Shown here piece after piece: positions 30,537 through 38,009 of a DNA stretch of 64,000 nt; the first letter of the stretch is position 1; every line of letters begins with the position of its first letter. Made by a program: the position numbers and the translations under genes. The notes below the pieces were generated by a model that did no database searches, was not told the DNA's origin, and was given only the letters and a program-made list of their open reading frames with translations. This DNA comes from VYDC01 sp963667515 (GTDB taxonomy: Bacteria > Chloroflexota > Dehalococcoidia > UBA2979): positions 1 to 64,000 of the forward strand of contig CAXXXY010000002.1 in the NCBI GenBank assembly GCA_963667515.2. The letters run 5' to 3'.

Positions 30537-31694
30537 CTAGCTCACGCCCTCCGCCCCACCGACCGGCGGAGCGATGCGCGGCGGCAGGAGCGGCAGCGGC
30601 AGCGCCTCGGCGGGCGCTCGCGTGCCCCCCGGCGAGCCCCCGACTTCGACAGTGATCGGCTGCGCGAGCGCCTCGGGCGTGAGGTAGGCGAGCGCGATCG
30701 GCGCCGCGAGCGCCGCCGAGTAGGCGACCGCGACGCACGCGCCGGCGCGCTCCCCGCCCGCGAGCACCGGCGCGCCCGGCCGAGCCGGCTCGCGCCCGGC
30801 GAGCCGCAGCGCCGTCACGCGCCGCTCGGGGCCGCCGCGCTCGCGCTCGGCCAGCAGCGCGGCGCGGCCGGGGAAGTCGCGCGCGGTGCGGTCGTCGGAT
30901 GCGTCGAGGTGCACGAGCGCGCCGAGCGCGGCGGCCTCGGGCGTGGCGGGGCGCGGGAGCTCCAGCGGCGCCTCCAGCACGCCCGCCTCCAGCCGCAGCG
31001 CGTCGTGCGCGAAGAGGCCGGCGGGGACGATGCCGGCCGCGAGCGCGGCGCCCCAGATCTGCTCGCCAACCTCGGGCGAGGCCAGCAGCCAGTAGCCGTC
31101 CTCGCCGATCTCCGAGACCCGCGCCACCGCCGCCCGGTAGCCGCCCAGCAGCAGCTCGCGGCAGGCGCCCCGCGCGAGCGCCTGCGGGATCGTCGGGCCG
31201 ACGACCTCGGCCAGCAGCTCGGCGGCGCGCGGGCCCTGCAGGGAGAGCAGTACCGTCGCGTCGAGGCGGTCGTGCAGCGCGATCGCGGGCTCGGCGCGCC
31301 CCGATGCGCCGGGCGCGCCGAGCGAGGCGACCGCGGCCGCCACGCGCGAGTGCAGCCGCTCCTGCGCGCGCGGCCCGCTCACGACCAGCCAACGCCCCGC
31401 CTCCAGCGGCCACAGCCACGGCAGGTCCAGCACGCTGCCGTCGTCGCGGCAGGCGGCGGCCCGCGCCACGCGGCCCGCCGGCAGCTGGCGCGCGTCCGTC
31501 GCCAGCGCGCGCGCCAGCGCCTCGGCGGCGCGCTCGCCCGTGACGTAGAAGCGGCCGAGGTGCGAGTGGTCGAGGATCACGGCGCCGGCGCGCGCCGCGA
31601 TCTGCTCCTCCAGCGGCCCGCCGCTGCCCTCGTACCAGAGCGGGAGCGTCCAGCCGTGGGCGGGCGCGGGGTGCCAGCCGGCCGCGTGGTGCAG
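30537..31694 (-). CDS. GcvT/YgfZ-fold (aminomethyltransferase-like) folate-binding protein
   Basis: The protein belongs to the GcvT fold: GWTLPLWYEG, VILDHSHLGRFYVTGERAAE, LLSLQGPRAAELL and the C-terminal barrel LAYLTPEALAQPI. Such proteins use tetrahydrofolate in glycine cleavage, demethylation or Fe-S assembly. The first standard start, GTG 31580, would cut off the well-conserved N-terminal strand, and no ATG, GTG or TTG occurs upstream in this frame. I therefore extend it to a CTG at 31694, which is a guess. A run of seven G near 31755 could instead hide a frameshift from the GTG at 31825, which overlaps the stop of the upstream MBL gene. About 385 residues with the extension. Confidence 0.72.
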   Translation of the reverse strand: MHHAAGWHPAPAHGWTLPLWYEGSGGPLEEQIAARAGAVILDHSHLGRFYVTGERAAEALARALATDARQLPAGRVARAAACRDDGSVLDLPWLWPLEAGRWLVVSGPRAQERLHSRVAAAVASLGAPGASGRAEPAIALHDRLDATVLLSLQGPRAAELLAEVVGPTIPQALARGACRELLLGGYRAAVARVSEIGEDGYWLLASPEVGEQIWGAALAAGIVPAGLFAHDALRLEAGVLEAPLELPRPATPEAAALGALVHLDASDDRTARDFPGRAALLAERERGGPERRVTALRLAGREPARPGAPVLAGGERAGACVAVAYSAALAAPIALAYLTPEALAQPITVEVGGSPGGTRAPAEALPLPLLPPRIAPPVGGAEGVS

Positions 31695-31821
31695 CCGCGC
31701 GAGCGGCAGCGGCCGCGTCCGCCCAGCCGCCGCGAGCGGTGCCGGCGGCGGCCCCCCCGCCGCTACGAGGCGCCGCCCGTCACCCGAGGTTGCGCCCTCG
31801 TCAGCCGAGAGCGGGCACCGA

Positions 31822-32673
31822 TCACGGTGCCTCGCCGATGATGTAGCGGTAGCCGCCCGCGCCGTCGCGCTCGATCGTGCCGAGCGTCAGCACCGGGAAG
31901 TGCACGCCCGTCACCACCGCCTCCTTCGCGATCGCGATCTCGGAGAGCTTGCGGCGCGCGGCGCGGGCCTGGTCGCGGTTCCAGTCGAAGGTCGTGTGCC
32001 AGCCCTGGTGGGTGAGGTGCGCGGGGTGATGCGCCGAGTCGCCGACGATCATCGCCGCCGCGCCCTCCGACTCCAGCAGCTGCACGCTGTGGCCGGGGGT
32101 GTGGCCCGGCGCGTAGACCATCGTGAGCGAGGGCGTGACCTGCACGTCGCCGAGGAAGCTTTCCACCCGCCCCGCCTGCACCAGCGGCTCCATCTGCGAG
32201 CGCGCGTAGTCACGCATCGGGTGGTCGTTGCCGTCGTAGTGGAGCCACCAGTCGAGCTCGGGCTCGGAGAGGTGGAAGGTGGCGTTGGGGAAGGTCAGCC
32301 CGCCATCGGCGGTGAGGTTCCAGCCGATGTGGTCGGGGTGCAGGTGCGAGAAGACGACGGTGTCGACGTCAGCGGGCGCGACGCCCACCTCGGCGAGGCG
32401 GTCGAGCAGGCCGGCGCCGCCCTCCCACGACTCGTCGACGCCGCGCGTGCCGTTCGCCGTGTCGATCAGCGTGGTGTGCCCGTCACCGCGCACCAGCATC
32501 GAGCAGAAGTTGAAGGGCACGGTCTCGTCGGGCGCGGAGACGCCCGCGGCCGGCATCCACTCGGCGGGCTCGATGCCGTCGAAGAAGCCGCCCGCCGGCC
32601 GGCGGAACGAGCCGTCCGAGAGCTGCGTCACCTCCAGCGCACCGACCCGGAAGCTCGCCGTGAGCCTCGCCAT
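31822..32673 (-). CDS. metallo-beta-lactamase-fold hydrolase
   Basis: A 283-residue MBL protein. The metal motif is SHLHPDHIGW (about residue 105), with further ligands in APGHTPGHS (about 185) and VGDSAHHPAH (about 215). The layout matches quorum-quenching lactonase or methyl-parathion-hydrolase-type MBLs, but the substrate is not defined. ATG 32673 is preceded by a GAGGGGGGCGAG ribosome-binding region. It is divergent from ilvE with about 180 bases between them. Confidence 0.87.
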   Translation of the reverse strand: MARLTASFRVGALEVTQLSDGSFRRPAGGFFDGIEPAEWMPAAGVSAPDETVPFNFCSMLVRGDGHTTLIDTANGTRGVDESWEGGAGLLDRLAEVGVAPADVDTVVFSHLHPDHIGWNLTADGGLTFPNATFHLSEPELDWWLHYDGNDHPMRDYARSQMEPLVQAGRVESFLGDVQVTPSLTMVYAPGHTPGHSVQLLESEGAAAMIVGDSAHHPAHLTHQGWHTTFDWNRDQARAARRKLSEIAIAKEAVVTGVHFPVLTLGTIERDGAGGYRYIIGEAP

Positions 32674-32855
32674 CTCGCCCCCCTCTCGCGCCCGACTCGC
32701 CCGCGCGCGGAGCATAGCGGCCCCCGTCCGCCGCGGGCGGCCCGTGCTTGCCCCGCTTTCGCCGCGAGACCTATCATCGCCTCCACCGCCCCGCGAGCCC
32801 GACCAGTCTCCGCGCACGGGCGGCGGCCCACGCGGGCCCGCCCTGAGGAGCGACC

Positions 32856-33800
32856 ATGCCGACACCGACCGCCTACTTCCAGGGGCGCTTCGTCTCGTTG
32901 CCGGAGGCGAAGATCGGCGTGATGACGCACGCCTTCAACTACGGCACGGCGGTCTTCGAGGGTGTGCGTGGCAACTGGAACGAGGCGCACGGCGAGCTCT
33001 ACCTGTTCAAGCTGCGCGACCACGTGCGCCGCATCCGACAGAGCGCGAAGATCATGCGCCTCGGCGTCGCGCTCACCGAGGACGAGATGGTCGACGTCAT
33101 CGCCGACCTCGCGCGGCGCAACGAGTACCGGGAGGACGTCTACGTCCGCCCCATCGTCTACAAGTCGTCCGAGCAGATCGGCCTGCGCGTCCACAACCTG
33201 GACGACGACTTCCTGGTCTACATCGCGCCGTTCGGCGCCTACCTGGACCCGGACGCCGGGGTGCGCTGCATGACCTCCAGCTGGCGCCGCATCGACGACA
33301 CGATGATCCCGGCGCGCGCCAAGGTGACGGGGCTCTACGTGAACAACGCGCTCGCGAAGACCGAGGCGCAGCTCTCGGGCTTCGACGAGGCGATCCTGCT
33401 CAACGCCGACGGCCACGTCTCCGAGGGCTCGGGCGAGAACATCGTGCTGCTGCGCAACGGCCACCTGATCAGCCCGGCGGCGCACGACAACATCCTCGAG
33501 GGCATCACCCTCGACACCGCGCTCGCGATCGCCGCCGATGAGCTCGGCCTGGAAGTCGAGCGCCGCACCGTCGACCGCTCCGAGCTCTACATCGCCGACG
33601 AGATCTTCATGACGGGCACCGCCGCGCACGTCACGCCGGTGACGGAGGTGGACCGGCTGTCGATCGGCGACGGCCAGCCCGGCCCCGTCACCGTCGAGCT
33701 GCAGCGCCGCTACTTCGCCGCGATCACGGGCGAGCTGCCGCAGTACCGCGACTGGCTGACGCCCACCTACTCCGGCGCCCCCGTCGGCGCGCAGAGCTAG
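32856..33800 (+). CDS. ilvE: branched-chain amino-acid aminotransferase
   Basis: A 314-residue fold-IV PLP aminotransferase that makes Val, Leu and Ile from their 2-oxo acids. It has FNYGTAVFEGVRG (residues about 28-40), YVRPIVYKSSEQIGL, the PLP-lysine region ARAKVTGLYVNNALAKTEA and EGSGENIVLLRNG. The length is typical. GAGGAG precedes ATG 32856. It lies on the same strand as the ilv-leu operon but is separated from it by four unrelated genes. Confidence 0.95.
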   Translation: MPTPTAYFQGRFVSLPEAKIGVMTHAFNYGTAVFEGVRGNWNEAHGELYLFKLRDHVRRIRQSAKIMRLGVALTEDEMVDVIADLARRNEYREDVYVRPIVYKSSEQIGLRVHNLDDDFLVYIAPFGAYLDPDAGVRCMTSSWRRIDDTMIPARAKVTGLYVNNALAKTEAQLSGFDEAILLNADGHVSEGSGENIVLLRNGHLISPAAHDNILEGITLDTALAIAADELGLEVERRTVDRSELYIADEIFMTGTAAHVTPVTEVDRLSIGDGQPGPVTVELQRRYFAAITGELPQYRDWLTPTYSGAPVGAQS

Positions 33801-33838
33801 CGGGGCAGCGGCGCCGCCGGCCGCCCGGGGCATCGCCG

Positions 33839-34738
33839 ATGCACTACCAGCCACGCCGTACCCTGGGCCTGCTGGTGGGCGCGGTGCTCGGGCTCTGGTC
33901 CGCCGCCATCGGCGTGCTCCTCCTCAACGCCGGCATCACGGACGAGATCGGACTGCCGCAGCTCGGCGCCTACGTGGGCGCGATCGCGGCGGCGGCGCTC
34001 GCGGTGCTCTTCGGCTACTGGTGCTACGGCCTCGCCACGCTCTCCTACCAGCTCGACCGCAACGGGCTCGTGATCCAGTGGGGGACGACGCGGCAGGTGA
34101 TCCCGCTCGAAGCGATCGAGCGGCTGGTGCCGGGCCGCTCGCTGGACGCCGCGCCGCGGGTGCGCGGCGTCTCGTGGCCGGGCTGCCACGTGGGGCGCGC
34201 CGACCTCGATCGCATCGGCGAGGTGCTGGTCTACTCCACGCACCAGTCGCAGGAGCAGCTACTCTACGTGATGACCGGCGAGCGAACCTACGCGATCTCG
34301 GTGGAGGACCCCGCGCGCTTCGCGGAGGAGGTGCAGCGCCGCCAGGAGCTGGGGCCCACCGCCGCGGTCACGCACCACGTGGAGCGCTGGGGCGTGGCCG
34401 CGCAGGCGCTGTGGCGCGACCGCCCCGCGCAGGCGCTGATCGCGCTGGCGCTGGCGGCGGCAGTCGCGATGTGGGCGCAGGTGGCGATCCGCTACCCCGA
34501 CCTGCCCGCGACGCTGGAGCTGGCGTTCCCGCCCTCGGGCGACGCCGCGCTCGGCAGCGCGGTCGCGCGCGACGCCCTCCTCGAGCTGCCGCGCGCGGCC
34601 TCCGCGCTGCTCGCCGCCAACCTCGCGCTGGGTGTGCTCGCGCACGGCTGGAGCCGCGCGGCGGGCTACGTGCTCTTCCTCGCCGCCGTCGGCGTGCAGC
34701 TCGCCTTCCTCGCCGCCTTCGCTATTGCGCTCCCCTAG
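33839..34738 (+). CDS. membrane protein with a bacterial PH-like domain
   Basis: A 299-residue protein. Two N-terminal helices (LLVGAVLGLWSAAIGVLLL, GAYVGAIAAAALAVLFGYW) are followed by a PH-like beta domain (LSYQLDRNGLVIQWGTTRQV, PLEAIERLVPG) of bPH2 type up to about residue 165. Three C-terminal helices follow. PH-like membrane proteins of this sort are of unknown function. It starts 38 bases after ilvE and may be transcribed with it. Confidence 0.75.
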   Translation: MHYQPRRTLGLLVGAVLGLWSAAIGVLLLNAGITDEIGLPQLGAYVGAIAAAALAVLFGYWCYGLATLSYQLDRNGLVIQWGTTRQVIPLEAIERLVPGRSLDAAPRVRGVSWPGCHVGRADLDRIGEVLVYSTHQSQEQLLYVMTGERTYAISVEDPARFAEEVQRRQELGPTAAVTHHVERWGVAAQALWRDRPAQALIALALAAAVAMWAQVAIRYPDLPATLELAFPPSGDAALGSAVARDALLELPRAASALLAANLALGVLAHGWSRAAGYVLFLAAVGVQLAFLAAFAIALP

Positions 34739-34860
34739 CGGCGGCTCCGCCCGCCACGCGGCACGGGCGCGCTCGCCTAGCGGCGGCCTTCGCGCGCCAC
34801 GGCGCGGGCGCGCTCGGCTGGCGGCGGCGGTTGCCCGCCACGCGGCCCACAGCGCGTCGC
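34737..34860. repeat. three degenerate tandem repeats of about 41-42 bp
   Basis: Units start around 34737, 34779 and 34820 with TAGCGGCGG or TGGCGGCGG and share a CGCGCCACGCGG-like middle. They fill the gap between the PH-domain gene and the FAD protein. The repeats are diverged, so boundaries are approximate. Confidence 0.6.
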
Positions 34861-34879
34861 TGGCATAGGATCGACGCCG

Positions 34880-36073
34880 ATGGCGAGCAGCGAGCGCACG
34901 GTCGTGGTGGTGGGCGCGGGGCCGGCCGGGAGCACGGCCGCCCGCGAGGTCGCCGCCCGCGGCCACGAGGTGCTACTGCTCGATCGCGCGCGCTTCCCGC
35001 GCGACAAGCCCTGCGGCGGCGGCGTGACGATCCGCGCGGCGGCGCTGCTCCCCTTCGAGCTCACGCCCGTCGTCGAGCGCGTCATCGACGGCGCCCGGGT
35101 GCGCCTGCACGGCGGCACCGACTTCACGCGCGACGACGAGCGCCCGATCAGCTACATGACGCAGCGCCGCCGCCTCGACGCCTTCCTCGTCGAGCGGGCG
35201 CAGGAGGCGGGCGTCGAGTTCGCGGGCGGCGAGCGCGTGCGGCGCGTCGAGGCGCTCGCGGACGGCGGCTACGCCGTACACATGGACGACCGCGAGCTGC
35301 GCTGCCGCGTGGTCCTGGCCGCCGACGGCGCGAACGGCGTGGTGGCATCCACCCTCGGCTTCGAGCCGGCGCTGGAGAGCGCTGTCGCGCTGGAGGCGAA
35401 CATCGCCTTCCCCGACGGCCTGCCGCCGTGGATCGAGAGCCGCGTCGCGCTCTCGTTGGCGGCGCTGCCCGGCGGCTACGGCTGGGTGTTCCCCAAGGGC
35501 GACCACCTGAACGTCGGCGTCGGCGGCTGGGCGCGCGTCGCGGGCCCGCGGCTGCGCGAGTCGCTCGACGCGCTCTGCCGCGCCTACGGCCTCGCCCCCG
35601 AGTCGATGACCGAGCTGCGCGGCCACCGCCTGCCGATGCGCAGGCCGGGCGCACCGCTGGCGGCGGGCGGCGCCGCGTTGCTGGGGGACGCGGCGGGCCT
35701 GCTGGACCCGCTCTCGGGCGAGGGCATCCACGCGGCGTTCCTCTCGGGGGTGGCGGTCGCGCCCGCCGTCGACGACTACCTCGCGGGCGCCGTCCCCGAC
35801 CTCACGGGCTACGAGCTGACGATCGAGCGCGAGCTGACGCCGGACCTCGTCGCGTCGCGGCAGCTGATGGAGGTCTTCCACGCGCTGCCGGCGCCCGCCG
35901 TGGCGCTGATGAGGCGCTCCGACCGCTTCTGGCGGCGCCTCTGCCGGATGCTGCGCGAGGAGGCCGGCTACGACGACCTCGTGCGCTCGCGCGGGCCGCT
36001 GGGGCCGGCGACGCTGCCGCCGCTGGCGGCGGTGGCGCGCGCGGTCAACCGCCGCCGCCACCCCGAGCGCTGA
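34880..36073 (+). CDS. geranylgeranyl-reductase-family FAD-dependent oxidoreductase
   Basis: A 397-residue flavoprotein. The dinucleotide motif VVVGAGPAGSTAAREVA is at residues 9-25, then the family signature RFPRDKPCGGGVTIRAA, LAADGANGVVAS and the second FAD motif LLGDAAGLLDPLSGEGIHAA (about 270). Family members reduce isoprenoid chains (lipids, menaquinone) or act as halogenase-like monooxygenases. It fits quinone or membrane-lipid chemistry, but the substrate is not readable. The ATG at 34880 starts just before the FAD motif. Confidence 0.88.
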   Translation: MASSERTVVVVGAGPAGSTAAREVAARGHEVLLLDRARFPRDKPCGGGVTIRAAALLPFELTPVVERVIDGARVRLHGGTDFTRDDERPISYMTQRRRLDAFLVERAQEAGVEFAGGERVRRVEALADGGYAVHMDDRELRCRVVLAADGANGVVASTLGFEPALESAVALEANIAFPDGLPPWIESRVALSLAALPGGYGWVFPKGDHLNVGVGGWARVAGPRLRESLDALCRAYGLAPESMTELRGHRLPMRRPGAPLAAGGAALLGDAAGLLDPLSGEGIHAAFLSGVAVAPAVDDYLAGAVPDLTGYELTIERELTPDLVASRQLMEVFHALPAPAVALMRRSDRFWRRLCRMLREEAGYDDLVRSRGPLGPATLPPLAAVARAVNRRRHPER

Positions 36074-36081
36074 GCGCGGCC

Positions 36082-37665
36082 GTGCGCGTTCGTGGCGGGC
36101 GTCGGCCGCGGCTCGGCCTCGCCCCCTCCTCGCTGGCGCTCGCCGCGCTCGCCCTCGCGGCGCTCACGCTGGCGGCGGCGGGCTGCGTCGCCTCCGAGCA
36201 GGCGCCCGCGGACGCCGGGCAGCCGGGCGACGGACCGCCGCCGCCGGCGAGCCCCGGCGCAACCTCGACGCCGGCGGCGACGCCCCCGCCGACCGTCGTG
36301 CCGCCGCGCGTCCTCGACGAGGCGGGCGTCGCGGAGCTGCTGCGCCGCGCGGTCTGCTGGCACGACGACCCCGCGCGCGCCGCCGAGTGCGTCCCGCCGA
36401 CGGAGGCGACCGCCCGCGCGATCGAGGCGCTGGGCCGCTCGGGCGATCCGCGCTTCACCGCGCCGCTGGTCGACATGCTGTGGATCGAGGTCGGCTGGCG
36501 CCGCTGGGTGGAGGACGCGCTGGAGGCGATCACCGGCGAGCGGCTGCCAGATGCGCGGGCGTGGTCCGCCCGCCTCGCCGAGCGGGCGCCGCCGCTCCCC
36601 GCGGGCTACGCGGGCTGGAAGGGCCGGCTGCTCTCGCTCGTCGACCCGCGCTTCGCCGAGCTGCTGGCCGACGGCCGCGCCCACGAGCCGCGCCTCGACG
36701 AGCTGCTGTGGGCGGGCGTGCGCGTGGGCGGCCTGCCCCCGCTCGACGCGCCGGCCACCGTGCACCGCGTCGAGGAGCGTTACCTCGACGGCGGCGACGT
36801 GATCTTCGGCGTGCAGATCGGCGGCGAGCCGCGCGCCTACCCGGAGCGCATCGTCGCCTGGCACGGCGCGCTGCACGACGAGATCGACGGCGTGCCCCTG
36901 CTGGTGCTGCACTGCGTCCCCTGCGGCTCCGCCGCCGCGTTCGAGGGCGAGCTGGGCGGGCGCGAGCTCAGGCTCGTGGCGTCGGGGATCGTCTACCGCT
37001 CGCGGATGCTCTTCGCCGACGAGGAGACGGGCTCACTCTGGGACCCGGTCAGCGGGCGCGCGATCGCGGGCCCGGCCTTCGAGGCGAGCGAGCGGCTGGT
37101 GCCGCTGCCGCTGCGCCGCGCGAGCTGGGCGCAGTGGTCTGCGCTGCACCCGACGACGCGCGTGCTGGCGCTGGAGACGGGCTTCGTGCGCGACTACGAC
37201 GCGGGCGTCGCGCTGGAGGCGGAGGTGGCCGCGCCGGGGCCGCTCTACCCCGCCGCGCCGCTCGACGGGCGGCTCCCCGCGAAGGAGCGCGTGCTGGGCG
37301 TCGTGCTTCCCGGCGGCGGGGGGGATGCGGCGGGGGGTGCGGCGCACGCCTACCGCCTCGAGGAGCTGGAGCGGGCGGGCATCACGGCGGTGACGCTGGG
37401 CGGCGAGGAGCTGGTGCTGCTCTCGCGCGGCCCCGGCGCGGGCGTGTCGGCCTACCTCGCGACCCCCGAGGCCATTGAGGAGCTGGTGCTGACCGAAGCG
37501 TCAGGCCTCGTCGCCGTGGACGCCGAGGGCGAGCGCTGGTTCGTCTCGGAGGAGGGGCTCGTCTCCACGCTCGACAGCGCGCGGCGCGCCGCTGTGCCCA
37601 CGCGCACGGCGTACTGGTTCGCCTGGGCGGGCGCGTGGCCGGCGACGGGGCTCGACGGCGGCTGA
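36082..37665 (+). CDS. DUF3179-family lipoprotein
   Basis: A 527-residue predicted lipoprotein. The signal peptide has an Arg-rich start, a hydrophobic core (LALAALALAALTLAAAGC) and a lipobox Cys at about residue 35. A Pro/Thr-rich linker follows, then a DUF3179 domain (VQIGGEPRAYPERIVAWHGA, HCVPCGSAAAFEG, RSRMLFADEETGSLWDPVSG). The Cys-Val-Pro-Cys pair is conserved in the family and could bind metal or form a disulfide. Function unknown. GTG 36082 is chosen as it gives a proper signal peptide. It ends about 125 bases before the ilv leader. Confidence 0.85.
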   Translation: MRVRGGRRPRLGLAPSSLALAALALAALTLAAAGCVASEQAPADAGQPGDGPPPPASPGATSTPAATPPPTVVPPRVLDEAGVAELLRRAVCWHDDPARAAECVPPTEATARAIEALGRSGDPRFTAPLVDMLWIEVGWRRWVEDALEAITGERLPDARAWSARLAERAPPLPAGYAGWKGRLLSLVDPRFAELLADGRAHEPRLDELLWAGVRVGGLPPLDAPATVHRVEERYLDGGDVIFGVQIGGEPRAYPERIVAWHGALHDEIDGVPLLVLHCVPCGSAAAFEGELGGRELRLVASGIVYRSRMLFADEETGSLWDPVSGRAIAGPAFEASERLVPLPLRRASWAQWSALHPTTRVLALETGFVRDYDAGVALEAEVAAPGPLYPAAPLDGRLPAKERVLGVVLPGGGGDAAGGAAHAYRLEELERAGITAVTLGGEELVLLSRGPGAGVSAYLATPEAIEELVLTEASGLVAVDAEGERWFVSEEGLVSTLDSARRAAVPTRTAYWFAWAGAWPATGLDGG

Positions 37666-37752
37666 GCCCGACGGCACCCGCAGTGCCGCGCCCAGCGCCG
37701 CCCCGCCGCGCACAGCACCGAGCCGGGGGCGTGCGCGTGGTGTCCGGGTGGG

Positions 37753-37782
37753 TTGACTGGCGATCTTCGCGGCGCCGATACT
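37753..37782 (+). promoter_or_regulatory. sigma-70-type promoter of the ilv operon
   Basis: TTGACT (37753-37758) and GATACT (37777-37782) are separated by 18 bases, close to the TTGACA/TATAAT consensus. Predicted transcription would start near 37789, only a few bases ahead of the leader-peptide ATG. It stands out clearly in this GC-rich DNA. Confidence 0.75.
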
Positions 37783-37791
37783 GAACGCACT

Positions 37792-37872
37792 ATGGGGCAG
37801 GCAGTCACCTCGCGCGCCCCCCTCGCAGCCGCCCGGCCGGGCGGCGTCCTGCTCGTGCTCGTACTGATCTAG
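37792..37872 (+). CDS. ilv leader peptide (attenuation)
   Basis: A 26-codon frame starting a few bases after the predicted transcription start. Its last eight codons read Val-Leu-Leu-Val-Leu-Val-Leu-Ile, then TAG. A run of exactly the three amino acids made by the downstream operon is the hallmark of ribosome-mediated attenuation. The leader is nearly leaderless in its own translation start. The ilvB ATG follows 137 bases after the leader stop, with strong hairpins between. Shown: codons and position; inferred: control by charged Val, Leu and Ile tRNA. Confidence 0.8.
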   Translation: MGQAVTSRAPLAAARPGGVLLVLVLI

Positions 37873-37945
37873 GGCGGTCCGCCCGTGTGCGGCCCCGCCC
37901 TTCGCCCGCGTGCCGGGCAACCCCCCACCGTCCGCCGAGCAGCAT

Positions 37946-37989
37946 GCTCCCGGTGCGATGACGGCCCGGCCGTCGCCGCACCGGGGAGC
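37946..37989 (+). promoter_or_regulatory. long stem-loop between ilv leader peptide and ilvB
   Basis: The paired segments are 37946-37957 with 37977-37989 (GCTCC/GGAGC and CGGTGCG/CGCACCG) and 37960-37965 with 37969-37974 (GACGGC/GCCGTC). This gives an 18-bp stem with small bulges. No T-tract follows, so it may be an intrinsic terminator of high-GC type or a block to the ribosome-binding site about 10 bases later. A competing pairing of AGGGCGG (37871-37877) with CCGCCCT (about 37894-37902) is possible. Confidence 0.6.
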
Positions 37990-38009
37990 GAGTCAGCAGG
38001 GATAGCACG

